DNA from: Cryptomeria japonica
Lineage: Eukaryota > Streptophyta > Pinopsida > Cupressales > Cupressaceae
Direction: 5' to 3'
Assembly (NCBI RefSeq): GCF_030272615.1
Contig: NC_081412.1
Span: 19,631,932-19,695,931, forward strand
Length of the DNA stretch: 64,000 nt
The notes beneath the pieces were generated by a model, which saw nothing but the letters and a program-made list of their open reading frames with translations, was not told the DNA's origin and made no database searches. Positions 33,010-45,384 of this stretch are shown piece by piece. Each line of letters starts with the position of its first letter. The first letter of the stretch is position 1. The position numbers were made by a program, and so were the translations under genes.

Positions 33010-33757
33010 TTATATGCTATCAAGAGGATCCTAAAATAGAGCTAATATGCTTATGTTGTTTCTATTGTCCTTACCATTTTTTCTCTTTAACAAGTTTTTC
33101 AATCCCCTTTAGTTGGAGGTGATGTATAAAATTTTTAATTTTAAGATTCATAACCTACCAAGCTCTATTACTTATTAATTCCTTCCAAGAAAAAGAATAG
33201 GATTTTTAAAGATGAGATTATTGTGCCAAAGATTAATTCAATAAAAAATATCATAACTCGATTATTCGTATCCTATCCTGATTAATAGGGATTGTATGAC
33301 CATCAAACATAGTGCTATCAAAAGGACATACATGTGAAAGTATTTTAATTGTTTGGTGTTTTGAATTGAATTCTTGCAATTGCATCAAGTGATATATTTG
33401 ACAAGTTATATTATATGATTACATGTATTATGTAGGCTATTATAAATGGTTCTTTCTAGTGGTGTTCACCAATGGAGGAGACAAAGACAAATAGTTAGAG
33501 GTGGTTCCAAAACGAAGGAAGAGGAATGTGTCATGGGAGAAATCTATGGTGCATTTTATGAAGTACTTGTACAAAGAGATTAAAGGTCCTGCTTTGAGAA
33601 GTTGGATGGTCATAATTTGGGAAATCTCTAATGGTTTAGATAGGTCCACTGACATATGTGTTAATGAGGAATTGCATAAGATTTTGTTGGAATTAACATA
33701 CAATTGCAAGCATTGGAACACCTTTGAAATTGTACAATCATTATCTTGTATGACCAT
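33010..33757. repeat. Duplicated block, copy at 33 kb
   Basis: Partner of 28997-29718. A 99-codon plus ORF at 33501-33800 covers the conserved half, but the other copy is not open in this frame and no family is recognisable, so it is not called a gene. Just upstream, at 32850-32930, a 32-bp phrase TTTAAATAACTCATTCAAAT is repeated three times. Confidence 0.85.
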
Positions 33758-33759
33758 TC

Positions 33760-35480
33760 TATCTTTAAATGTGAATTCTCAATTCCACACGATGAGGTGA
33801 CCAATGTTGTAGAAAAAGGCAAGGTTCATTATAATAGTGGTGTGGAGCATTTGCATGCTATTAAGAAGTAGCGCGTATATGTTTACAACTTTTAGTTTAG
33901 GTTATTGTGAAAACAACTTAGGTTATCCTTCTCGAGGAGGTCATTCCTCTATTCTCTAATAGTTGTGAGTCTAAGGGGATGAATTCTAGGTGGAGGAAAT
34001 GAAATCCTTGAACAAGATTGGCATGTACAAAATCCAATTCTGAAATTATTAAAGTATTTTGTGAGAGGTCTATGTAATTTTCCTTGAAATTTATTTTTTG
34101 GGCTGATACTTAAAATTTTGTAGGTTGAAAATATGATTATCGTTGGTATCAATTAAGTGCAACATCATGATCTAATCTCATTTTCATTTTAGACTTTTTT
34201 AAAGGATTTATAAATCATACTGAAACATTAGACTTGTGCTATAGGATCTAATCCTAATTTTGGCATTATATCCGAAATTAAGTGTGGTGTTAATAATGAT
34301 TCAATGGATCTTCAAATGATACTAACTTTCACTTTTCAAATAACTCAAGATATAAATGGATTTTCAAATGTACTACAAATAAAATTCAAAATTTCTAAGG
34401 TTAAGAAAGGCATATTTAGATTTTCAAGATACCAAACACATATATATTATGTAAGATAAAGTAGAAAGGAAAAGTATACGTACTTCACCTAAAAGCTTGC
34501 ACAACTACATAGAAATATTGCTATCTCCAAAGAAAAGCTAATCAATTTACAAAAATGAATTTGAACAATTCTTGAATGTCTAGAATAAACCACAAAAATC
34601 CCTTCAATATGCTACAAGTATCAAAATTCTAAGTTAAGGAACCTTCTTCTTTACATCTAGAACACATGGATGGTGTTAAGTAGATGACAACTAGTAATGA
34701 GTTGGAAAGAACATAGTGCACAACATCTTTTATTTACTTGCAAAAAGATAAAATAACAAATTGTGTATCAATTCATTCTTCTATGTCTTTATCAATGATG
34801 CATTCTCCTCTAAATTTGGTATGGTAATCGTTGAAAGAGATGAGACTTATTAATCATTGTCTTATCATATGCTTGCACCTTGTGCCATATGAACAAAAAA
34901 TTATTAAAGTTTTCTTCAATAGAATCAAGGTTATCCTTCATGCATCTAGACCCTCCTCTATATTCATTTATTAAGGCATACTGATACATGATCTTTTCTA
35001 TATTTTATTGATTAAAATTGCATATTGGGTCATTTTAAATTGTTAATTAGCTTTTCAATGATGGTCATGTCTTCAAATAACTAGTACACAACTGCCTTCC
35101 TTATCTCCTCTAACTTTTTTTCACCAATTTGTGTGGGTTCTCAGGGAAATTCAAGTTCTTTGATCCAATGGGATACTTTTCCTATAATATCAAATGTGAG
35201 GATTCTCTCCTCCAACAACAATTTTCCTTTGATTTGATTAAGTTCCTTCAGCCTATAAATTCTATCTCATTTTGCTCCAAACTTTCCTTATACTTAGCGT
35301 TGAGATCTATGACTTTGTCTTTCCATTCTAATTAAATTTCCTCATTATGAAGAGTTGTTATTATCATTTCTTCACCTTTTACTAAGAAACCTCTTACCCA
35401 TTCTTATGTTACCTCAGATACATATTTCTTATTTTATCTCAATAATCTATTCACGGCTCCGATCATACAACATTTCATTC
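33760..35480. other. Intergenic, nothing recognised
   Basis: AT-rich sequence without a supportable gene, terminal repeat or known motif. Confidence 0.4.
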
Positions 35481-35489
35481 ATAATTAAT

Positions 35490-36925
35490 AGGCTCCAACG
35501 ATGGCGATGAGAGGGAACGGTGGGAGAGGCGCATGAGTTAGGGTTTTTGACGAGGAAGAAGGAGCCAATGTTGTTGAAGATAATGGCGATGATCTTGGAT
35601 CTGTGGATGGATCGATTTTCCCGAATGCACTTTTTGCCTGGGAGCTGCTTCTTTACCCTCATCTGGCGGTGTCTCGTCTTCTTCCCCTGGCTTTTCCAAC
35701 AGTTGCTGGGGATATCGATGGCGGTCGAATCTTTCTTGGCTTCATATCCGCATTGAGGCTGTATGGTAACGATGTTGGTAGGGGTGTGGCCAGAGCCATG
35801 TTTTGGGGGTTTGGGCTCAATGGTGGTGCTGTGACCAGGGGTATTGTTAACCCTGCTTCCGGCTACAGTGTTTTTACCCCCCTGCTTCCCTTTTCTTTTC
35901 TTTCTAGATATCTTCGACAGGTTTGGGGCTTTTTCGGATGCTTTTTGTGGCTGGTAGCCTTTTATTATCATGTTTTATGTGGCTTACCTCGATTCTCACT
36001 GTGATTCTTTTTTGGTGATCTGGGTTGTCCTCCTATAGAGGTGAAGGGGTTGTTTCTGTGTTGGACCATGAAAGGAATGTTTGGGCTTTTGGGCTGCTCT
36101 CCTCTTGGGCTGTTTGAGGTGGCCCTTTCTCTTATTGAGCTAGAGATTCGGTGGTTGGGAGTGGTATGGCTTCTACTTGCTGCAAGAGGGTTTTCTAGGC
36201 TTTCGTTCTTCCTTCTTCCTTGTCTTATTGAGGTGGGCCTCTTTCCTATTGAAGTGAGGAGATGGAGTGAAGAGGCCTTTCGGTTGATGTTGTTGCTCGA
36301 GCTTCTCATTGACACTGCTTGTCATCTTTCACAGGGGTCTTCATAGAAAGGTCTGGGTCTTCTTTGTCCCTGCCTCCTAGATTATTTTGTGGGTTGAGGG
36401 AGCCTATCAAACCCCTCTTGGATCTTTTGGGGTTTGGGAGCCTTGTAAAACCCATAGCCAGGCTGGATGCTAGTAATTTTCAAGGGCCTAGTCTAGCCGG
36501 TTATTATTTTTGGTAAAGATCGGGTTTTAGTAAAAACCCTTTGTTGTTGGTTTTGGGAGCCAGTTCAAAACACAATTTGAAGGTTAGGGGAGCCTTTCAA
36601 AACCCTTTGTGTCTAGATTGGGATTGTATGGTTTTATGTTGTAATCTAGTATTTATAAAAGTTATGGGTTTTTAGATACATCGTTGGTGTCTAGTGAAGG
36701 TTAAGGGAGCCTTGTTAAAATCCTTGTCCACGAGATAGGTACTGGACATTTGTGTCATGGTTGTGGTTTGGGCTGCTGGTTTACAAAGCTTATTTGTCTT
36801 GGCAACGATGTACTATGGATTCTAGATCTTGGTAAAATCTGAGGATTTCGGGTTTCTTCAAAACCTATTGTAACGGGTTTCGGGTCACCTCAAAACCTGT
36901 TTATCCTTAATAAAAAACAATATAT
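35490..36925 (+). mobile_element. Dispersed repeat, possibly a LINE fragment
   Basis: The 3' part repeats the phrase GGGAGCCTTT(C)AAAACCC five or six times and ends in an A-rich CCTTAATAAAAAACAATA. A related sequence, with GGGGCCTTTCAAAACCCTAT and ending CTCAGTTTTTATTAATGAGA, interrupts the gag relic at 52650-53670, so the family is mobile. The 5' part has coding-like sequence on the plus strand (RVFDEEEGANVVEDNGDD; SIFPNALFAWELLL) but no recognisable domain. Confidence 0.4.
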
Positions 36926-37679
36926 TCACGGGAAACTATTGTCAAATTTTGAGGCACTTCATTTATTCTTTCCCTTTGAGTCACCAGGGTTTTGATAAAA
37001 CCCTAAAACTATGAAACTTAAGCCTTTATCTCTCTCTTTATTTTCTTGACCTTGTCTAATCTAGATCACGTGACATCCATTTGAACCTTGGATTCTTTAA
37101 TATCCTTCATCTTGAAAGGACTTTCCAAATCAATGGTCAAAATTTGGCAATCTGACAGATTCCTATCTCTTAGATCCTTCTCTTCTACATGCAATCCCTC
37201 ATAATACACCTGAGTACAATCTCATTTCTTCTTTACTTTAGACATATCTCTAGCCTTTTTTATTGATGGATAAGATTCTTCTTCTTTAAACAATTCATTG
37301 ATGTCTAGAGGGAGGACCTGAATCTATTGCTTTGTATTCAACTTTGTGTTTGAGACAACCCACATTATCTATTATTTTCTCTATATGAAAGGCTTTTTCA
37401 TCTTGTTGCATTGCTTCCTCCGTTAGCACCTTTTTAATAGTTGGGAAAATAGTGTTTCAACCTTGCATTTACATAAGGTTGCTATTTATAGTGATTTTTC
37501 ATTTGAGCATGAAATGGTACAAAATTATCCACGAAGCTTCTAGTTGGTTAGATAAGCATTCCAATAAAGTTACGTTGCAAGATCAAAGCTAGTTTTGAAG
37601 ATATTAATTTTTTTCATTTTGGAGGGATCTAATGAAAGGTTTAAATTTGATTTTGAGGACTTTAGAGGCCCCAAAATTC

Positions 37680-38480
37680 CCTGAAAACTATGCCTCTTAC
37701 AAGGAAATAGAGTACTTTAGGAGCTTTTCGGTGCTTCGAACGGTTCGTCAATCGGACACACAGTTCACAAGTTATGGCCTTCGGAAGTTTGTACTTCTGA
37801 AATAAGAAATATAATTTGTATCAAACACATAAATGAGTTGTAAAAGGGAGGGACACATGTTTATGTGTGTTATAACACTTCATAGGCAATCTAGAAGGGA
37901 GATAAGGTCGGATACAACTTATTGGGTGGTTTTAGCCCATGGTTTTTTAATACCGTTTGACGATTTTTTGTATTGTATCTCTTAGATATGAGGTGTGTGA
38001 GATGGAGGTTGAGTGTAAGAGTCTTATGGCTATTGAGTTACCTCTGAATCTCTTATTAGTGGTACTCCTGCGAAGAGCTTTCTCTGCAAGTATATTGTAA
38101 TTTGTTTTGATTGTTGAATAATATATCAGGCGGCTTTTCGAGTGTGGGGTTTTTCTCCCGAAAGGGTTTTCTCCACTTAAATCATCGTGTTATGGTTTGA
38201 ATGTTATTATATCTATTTCTATTTTCTGTAACTGTTGTAAAGATCTGTAAAGTTTTTGCATTACCCTCCTCTCAAGGTTTGTGTAGGAAGTTGTTTCGCT
38301 ACTTAACTTCCTTACATTAATTGTAGGGGGAGTCTTAACAAGAGATTAGTATCTCATTGTTTTTCAAAACTGTTTGTGTAGCATGACGATTAAGGGGAGT
38401 TTCAACTCCTCTTATTGATTCTAAGATATATTTCTAAGGTAGGACTTCTTCCTAGATTCCAATCACTTCATCCTCAACAG
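37680..38480 (+). mobile_element. Probable solo or truncated copia-type LTR
   Basis: GTGTGGGGTTTTTCTCCCG followed by AAAGGGTTTTCTCCAC and AAATCATCGTGTTATGG is the R/U5-like signature of plant Ty1/copia LTRs. No primer site, pol gene or second LTR was found nearby. Boundaries are approximate. Confidence 0.5.
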
Positions 38481-38484
38481 GAAA

Positions 38485-40270
38485 TCAAACACAAGCATAT
38501 GCTTACATGAAGATTGACATAATTTTTTGCTCCATGATGTCTAGATCTTGAAGAATTTCTAAATAATATGGTGGAATGAAATTTCACCTTGATGCTTGAA
38601 GATCGTAGTGCTTGAAGGTGGATGTGAATTGAATATAGTGGATGTGAAAATGTATTATAAAACTACTCTTATATAGTGTTCTCAAGATATTTTCCTGATT
38701 AGGCTAACCTCCAATGGTCAAAGTAAGACATTGTGATATGAAACCAACTAGTGGGAAGTGCATGCGGATATTTTCAAATTTGGGACCTGTCTAGGGGGAC
38801 AAGGGCACCTGAGACACCTTGTCTACCCAAAATAGGGATTCAAATCACCATCCAAGCAAATGACTTCAGTTTCAAGGTAAAAGGCTAAAAACGGACATGG
38901 ATAAGAGCTAAAATGGGTCACACTAAGGCAAGAGCACAAAAAGTGGTATAGATTGTATAGTGTTGAAATCTATGATGCTACAGAAAGGTAAGTTGGATTT
39001 AGGGGAACTAATAGGTGAACCAAGGCACAAGGATGATCAAAATCTTGGCAATCCAGAAAACTTAATATTTCGCCACTTTTTACCTTTTGACTTGGTTTTC
39101 TGACTAGGACATGAACATTGGGATATATGAAAATTTGAAAATCCTAACACAATGGTTGTCATAATCCTTCAATTTAGTTATACAATCCATAATTATAAAA
39201 TGCATTATATTTTTCATAAATTATATAGAAAGAAAACTTATTTTCATCATATTTTTTTTAATAAAACTTGAATAATTAATTTTGATGAGAAATAATATTA
39301 CCATAAAATACAAATTTGAATATTTCTTATAAATAATCAAATATTATTAAATAATAAATAATAGTATCTAATAACCTAAAGAAATTTTTTAAAATAAAAC
39401 AAAACCATGACTTAATAATAAGATTTCTCTTAATGATTTAAAGTGATATTTTTAACATTAGGATTGAGAAGTTGACCATGTCTACAAGAGGCTTGTTTTA
39501 ATCTTCAAAGCACTTGAAACATTATTTTTGTAAACGATGGTCATGCACAGCTACACTCTTCTTTTCTTTATGTTTGAGTCATCTTGTGTATTGCACTTAA
39601 TTGAGTTCCATTCCCTAGACTTTCTCGCATTAACTACATCGACTCATTATATGTATCTAGTCAAGTCTTGTAGTGTTTTTAGAATATTGTAGGTCATCTT
39701 TGTTACCTTTAGAACATTTTATACTTTCTTAAGTAGATATTTTTAATAAAATAAATTGTAAAATTTGTTAATAGTCTTTTTTTTAGTTTACGAAGTATTT
39801 TAGTTAGATGGTTTAGTAAAACATCTAAGTAAATTTAGTTGGCATTTTTACAATTAAAGAAGTATGTTGTCTTTATATTTCAAAAAGTATTTTTCTATAA
39901 ATACACTCTTTTAACATAAGTGGAATTGTAATTGATTGATACAATAACATACTTCATTCAAGAACACATATGAATTTCTTTGAAAATTGTCAAAATATTC
40001 TTCGTATAATTTAAGAAGCATTACAAAAAATTTCATTAATTTACAAAATAACAGATTCTAGTTATTTGAAATAAGGTGGGTAACTACACATTATCATGTC
40101 TGCAAGTATAAGCATCTATATATATGCTACATCCAAAAATATGCTAAAATAATTTCGTGTGATATAATTGAGGATCCTCTAGGGTTACTGTGGGCCCTAA
40201 GAACATTTCTATTTGTCTACTTAGTTGGGATCTCAAAAAGAACAATGCATAGAGTCAACCTTGTTTGTAT
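38485..40270. other. Intergenic AT-rich region downstream of the terpene synthase
   Basis: No gene or clear repeat seen. It contains the 3' flank of the terpene synthase; no unambiguous polyadenylation signal could be picked. Confidence 0.4.
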
Positions 40271-40272
40271 TT

Positions 40273-43239
40273 TTACATAATTCTTTTATCAGAGATCAAA
40301 GGTATAGGATTGATCAAGAGTTTCATTATGTCATCCTTTGTACCCTTGAATGAAGTTGAAAATCCATCAATGTCCCTCCATAAGAAAGCTACCCATCTAT
40401 ACATACAATCAAAATACACCTTTTTGCAACATGTTGGTATATCTTTCTCATAAAATAAAAAGTCTTTGGTTAATTCTTCCATGTGCAACTCTGTGAGATT
40501 GCTTGCATACTCCAAAGCTTGTTCCATTGTGGTCCCAGGGTTATCTCTTATGTAACAATCTAGCCAAGAAGCATTTTCTCCATTTTCAAGTTGTTCCTTC
40601 AAAATAAAATATACTCATTTAGAACAAGGATATCTAAGTGATTTTTATTTAAATATATGATTCATCGATAATAAGATATGTCTATCTAAGTTTAGTCAAT
40701 AAATACCTGAAAATCTTTGCAATCATCGATTAATCTACAACCCAACATCACATCAAGTTCAATTTTTTTGATCCTTTCCAAAATATCATCAGGAAGAGAT
40801 GTGTCAATTAAAAGCATTGGAAATAGTGTGACCACAGGTACAGTTGAAGAGTCGAGGGCATTCTTTAAATATTCATCCAAAGTAGGATGATAGTCAGTAG
40901 CAATCCATTCTGCATCTTTAAACTCTGCCAAAATAAGATTTGTCCACTGCAATAGAAGATATATGAAATACAGTGTAAGATTTATAAGTATTTTACACAA
41001 AAATAAGATATTTGTTTAAATATTTTAATATCAAATGTTTGGTAGATAAATTTGATCTTGTGACTTACATATTCTTGCATCCACTTGCGTGCACGTGGAC
41101 CATGTATTTTCTCTGCTTCATCAACTAATTCCATGTATGTTTCATGAGAAAATTGCAAACAAATTTGCATAAATTTGGGAAAACGATCCATCATAGACAT
41201 ATCCCAACTGAGAAAGAATGAAATGAAGGTAAATTAGTTATTTTGTTAAAGAAAAATGATAATCAAATAATATTTATGATTTTCAATATGAGGCTCCACA
41301 AATTAATATAAAACACTTTACTTACTTGATCACGGCTTCTTTAAAATATATAAGCTCATCATAGGTTCCATAAGTGTCAAAAATGTCATCAATGACTGTA
41401 ATTATGGTACCCAGTTTAGCATATCCAACTCGAGTTAGAGAGAATTCATGTTCATACAATCCACAAGCATATGCAAGATAATACTCCACATGTCGATGTC
41501 GAAAAAAATTAAGCTTGTTTACACTTGCTTCAGTCCACCATCTACACATTATATCACCACATACATGTTATTCCAATATATTTAATATTGCAAGTAGTCT
41601 AAATGATATAATAAACTATTTTATTTAGTTAACACAATTTTCATTTATAGATATATTACTTGGATATAATTTTGAGCTCAATCTGGTGTTGAGCTTGTAT
41701 TATGTTGAAATCTAATATTGCCGCTTCCAAAATATTTTGACAAATCTCATTTGGAATCCTGAAAAACATCACATTCAGATAAAATAAGTTAGTTCAGATT
41801 TTCATACCATGACAATTAAGATCACACTCAAAATATGACTTCATGAACAATAAAACATGTTAGTAAAAGTGGAATATTTTATATTTGAGTTCTATCTAAT
41901 CCAAGAAGATTTAACTTATGCAAAATAAAACAGATGAATCTTCACATTTCAGGTACCTTAAAAAATATGTGTTTGAGAAGAGAAAAGATTGATGTACTCA
42001 CTTATAAACACCCTCCATTGACATCCAAGAATCAACATCTTGTCTAAATATTCGTATGGAGCTCCATGCTTCCCATCGTGGATTTCTGGATCTCCAAGAA
42101 AATTTCATAAAGTAATCAACCTGCAGATTTTAATGAAATTGACTACTTGTTAAATCAATACCCTGGAATAAAATAATTTTATAACAACTTAATGATTAAA
42201 ATTGTATGCACTACTTGCCTCTGTCAAAAGCTGGCTTTTCTCGTGGCTATGTTCAAGTGTTTTTTGAAGGTATCGAGAGGCAAATGATTTAGCCTCTCTC
42301 AGAATCGTTTCTCCTGGAAAGGAAATCTCTGCAGCTTGATATAAACTCAACACACTTCTTAATTCGTTGTCACCTTCTTCAACCGGTGGCGTCAATATGA
42401 ACTGTCCATTTTCATCTTGAAAATTTTTAAATACCTCTGCTTAGACCAAAACAAAATAAATTGTAAAAAATCAAATCATTTTAGAATACCTGTGATCTGA
42501 TTAAATAGCATGTTTCTAATCTATTGTTAGAATTGAAACGGCAAAGGTTAAAATAGAAACCTTGAGATACATGATATTCATTGAGGCGAAGAATTCGAAA
42601 TCCCAAAGCGGTAGAGCGGAGATCTGCAGTGGAATTTTGACTCCCCCATGAAATACCATTTGCATTCCAATACCTGTTTAAAGAGATATAATCAGTACTA
42701 ATCAAATGAAATCGGCAAGTAAGAGAAATGAATGGAAAAATGGAAGGCGCGGGGGCAGTACTTGTAAGTATAATCAAGAAGCGCCTTGATTTCTTTTTCA
42801 AAATATCGATGAATTCCTAATCGTTGCACAGCGTCAACTATGAAGAATCTCTGAAGCAGGTCAGAAGAGGTGGGACAATTTTCTCCGTCTCCAAGCAGAG
42901 GATTGAATGCTTTTTCCTTGATCTGCTCAATCAAGCTTTCCACCCTCTCACGGTATGAAGCTTCCTGTTGATCAACAATTAAACAGGTTAAGTCAAAACA
43001 GAACAATGAAGATTGAGGTTGCAGATAAATCAAAACAGAACGGAATCTGAATGGATTGCAGATAAATAAATGAATGAATGAGCAAATTAAAGAATTAAAG
43101 AGAGACACCCACATACCGCATACGGCGATGAAAGGGATTGGAGGAAATCGTCGTGCCAAACATTGGCATGATATTTGCCCATCCTTCGATCCACCGATTT
43201 CTCATCCTCTGAAATTTGACAAGTTGCTACTGCAGCCAT
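40273..43239 (-). CDS. Terpene synthase, ten exons, 597 residues (mono- or sesquiterpene type)
   Basis: Exons (minus): 43239-43117, 42964-42762, 42673-42561, 42436-42219, 42120-42002, 41758-41660, 41541-41326, 41207-41069, 40946-40707, 40596-40273. They add up to 1,794 bp with every phase matching and no internal stop. The enzyme ionises a prenyl diphosphate with Mg2+ and makes a terpene. It shows RRX8W at residues 18-28, [10 protein letters not shown] near 132, RXR (RHR) at 306-308 and DDIFD at 343-347. At 484-492, where NSE/DTE should be, it reads DDCKDFQEQ. All introns are GT-AG except intron 4 (GC-AG). Ten exons fit the conifer TPS-d type. RRX8W lies so close to the start that a plastid transit peptide is unlikely, which favours a cytosolic sesquiterpene synthase; the product cannot be predicted. 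Confidence 0.95.
42121..42218 (-). other. GC-AG intron (intron 4) of the terpene synthase
   Basis: The exon ends ACAGAG and the intron starts GCAAGT, the consensus for GC donors; it ends CTGCAG. The reading [13 protein letters not shown] across the junction keeps the frame and the family sequence. The nearest GT, four bases on, would shift the frame. Confidence 0.85.
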
Positions 43240-43330
43240 TCTTTTTTGTACGCTGCTATTTTTCAAATGTCAAAACGCTTGGAATAGTGATAGAGAGTAT
43301 GAGAGTGCAGAGAAAAAGAAATGAGAAGAG

Positions 43331-43341
43331 GTATTAAATAG
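43331..43341 (-). promoter_or_regulatory. Candidate TATA box of the terpene synthase
   Basis: Minus strand CTATTTAATAC lies about 92-102 bases upstream of the ATG, which would leave a leader of about 65-70 bases. A second TATTTATAAC lies near 43395. A direct repeat of (A/T)AACGCTCGTGC occurs at about 43370 and 43446 further upstream. Confidence 0.4.
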
Positions 43342-43439
43342 GTAAATGGTCAGGAGAGTTTTGTCAGTGTTCAACGCTCGTGCTTAATGTTATAAATAAT
43401 GTGTCGTGCAGAAAAGGAGGAATGGGAAGAGTCTGGTCA

Positions 43440-44510
43440 AATGTTAAACGCTCGTGCAGGTATTGGGTTTGAACGAAGAAAATGGTTGGTGAAGAAATTT
43501 CGAGATGATGTATTTGGACATAAGAAATTTCGAGATGTTGGTGAAGATATAAAAGGGTTGTGCTATCCTTGATGTACACATTTGGACATAAGAGACAAGG
43601 TAGATGTAGCAACGTGGACTATAATGTGTAAGGTTGCTTACATTCATTTGAAATCTAGTGTAGGAAGTTTGAAAGAACAAAACTTGTAATAATAAGATAT
43701 TTTGCAAATTTCAAAGTCAACTTAAGAAGAAAATATAGACCTGGAAATACAATAAGATTGGAAAATATCAATAATTGTTTGGTTATCAATGTGAAAATGT
43801 GAAAAATATAGGATTTATGAGGTTTTATTGTAATCTAATGGGATAGAGAAAAATAAACAATTGCAAAAGATAAATATTTTTGAATGGGTCATTATATTTA
43901 TGTTTTTGAAAGAATTTAAAACAAGTTATTTTGGCCTTCTAGGTGTCAATACAAATAATTATATCAATTTAAGTTATTTTTTAAATTAAAAATACCTAGA
44001 ATCAAGAATGAAGTCTTCAATTTTTTAACAAATTATTTCTATTGGTTTTAGAAGATTACTCTTAAACATGAAATAGATTAATAGGTCAAAGGCATGTTGT
44101 TCTTACAAAAATATATCAATTATTTACCACTTTAATATGTTATTAAAGTGTAAATTTATTGTTAATTGTTTAACCATTTAATTGAACCATGTTTAAATAC
44201 ATCAGATATAAGCTTAAGGTGTATATTATATTTTTTTTAATCCTTTTTTTTGAAGGAGGAGAAACATATAAATGCCGAACACTTTTAATCTCCTCCTTTT
44301 TAGTTACAAAATCCTCATTAATATCAAAATTCAGAGTTTCCATCATCATTTGAATCATGAAATGACACAAGACAACTAAACTCTAAACTCGTAACTTATG
44401 AGATTCATAACCAACCAAACTCTATTACTTTCTTCTTTCTTACAAGATATTATTGTGTGAAAAAATAATTATTTAAAAAAAAAATTATAACTGATATCTT
44501 ATATGTAGAT
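43440..44510. repeat. Upstream region of the intact terpene synthase (reference copy of the duplicated flank)
   Basis: Blocks here recur in the same order at 25420-26110 plus 28997-29718 and at 31915-32460 plus 33010-33757. No gene of its own is seen. Confidence 0.7.
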
Positions 44511-44514
44511 AGTA

Positions 44515-45375
44515 TGGGTGGAGTTGGTAGCAGGTAAGTGTCACAGATTGATTTAATCCCTTTTATATTTAGACTGAAATATTAGAGTAATGTTTTAAAA
44601 TTTTGTAATTTAAGATTGCATTAGTTATTTTGATCATTAATGATTTTATTTTATTTTTCTCTACAAATCTAAATTTGTAATTTTTTTTTTTTTAAAAAAA
44701 AGTGGCAAGCCACTGATAAATATATATTAATAAGATAACTGATTCAAGAGCACAATAAGGAAAGAATCAAGAAGAAAACCCTATATCCTTGCTCAGATAC
44801 AATGAATAAAGAGAAATCGAGGCTATAAGAAGGAACCCCCCAAAGATTCGTAGGGAAAGATAGGACCTGCCTGTAGTACAAACCTCATAGAGGCCAAAAT
44901 TGAGAGTACCGGGTTGAGACAAATCCAAAAGAAACCTTATAAAAATACCCCCGCAACTGGTTTGTTAGCACATATTTTTACAAAATATTTTGTGCTATAT
45001 ATGGATGCCTTTTTTCCTATCATATGAATATTTACTGTTAGTGTCTTATATGCAGGAACATAACTGAAGAAAATGGAGTTGTCCAAAAGATCAAATGTTT
45101 CATGAATGGCATTTCCAAGTCCTCTAAGCCTGCGCAAATGGAGCAATAGAAAAGGCTTAGAAACTTTCAAGTATGTTGCGCCAGAAAAGGGAAAGCCTTT
45201 ATCCCACATTGTTTGTGGGATAGGCTCTTTTAGTATTTAAGTCCAAAATGACTCGCATTATAACTATCAAAAGACAAGTGAATTTTGGTGTGAAGAAGGC
45301 TGAACCCAGTGGACCCTACATGCGCGCACACATCTTGAGGAAACTAGTTTTATAACAGACTGGTGAGGATGAGGG
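44515..45375. other. Intergenic, nothing recognised
   Basis: AT-rich, with a T run followed by an A run near 44680. The 90-codon minus ORF at 44937-45209 has no recognisable motif. Confidence 0.4.
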
Positions 45376-45384
45376 CTAAAGATC

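Noticed and set aside
33501-33800. 99-codon plus ORF in the duplicated block
   Set aside because: The partner block at 29 kb is not open over the same span and no family is recognisable.
35447-36516. Overlapping ORFs on both strands up to 174 codons
   Set aside because: No recognisable domain on either strand; the repeat nature of the region explains them better than a host gene.
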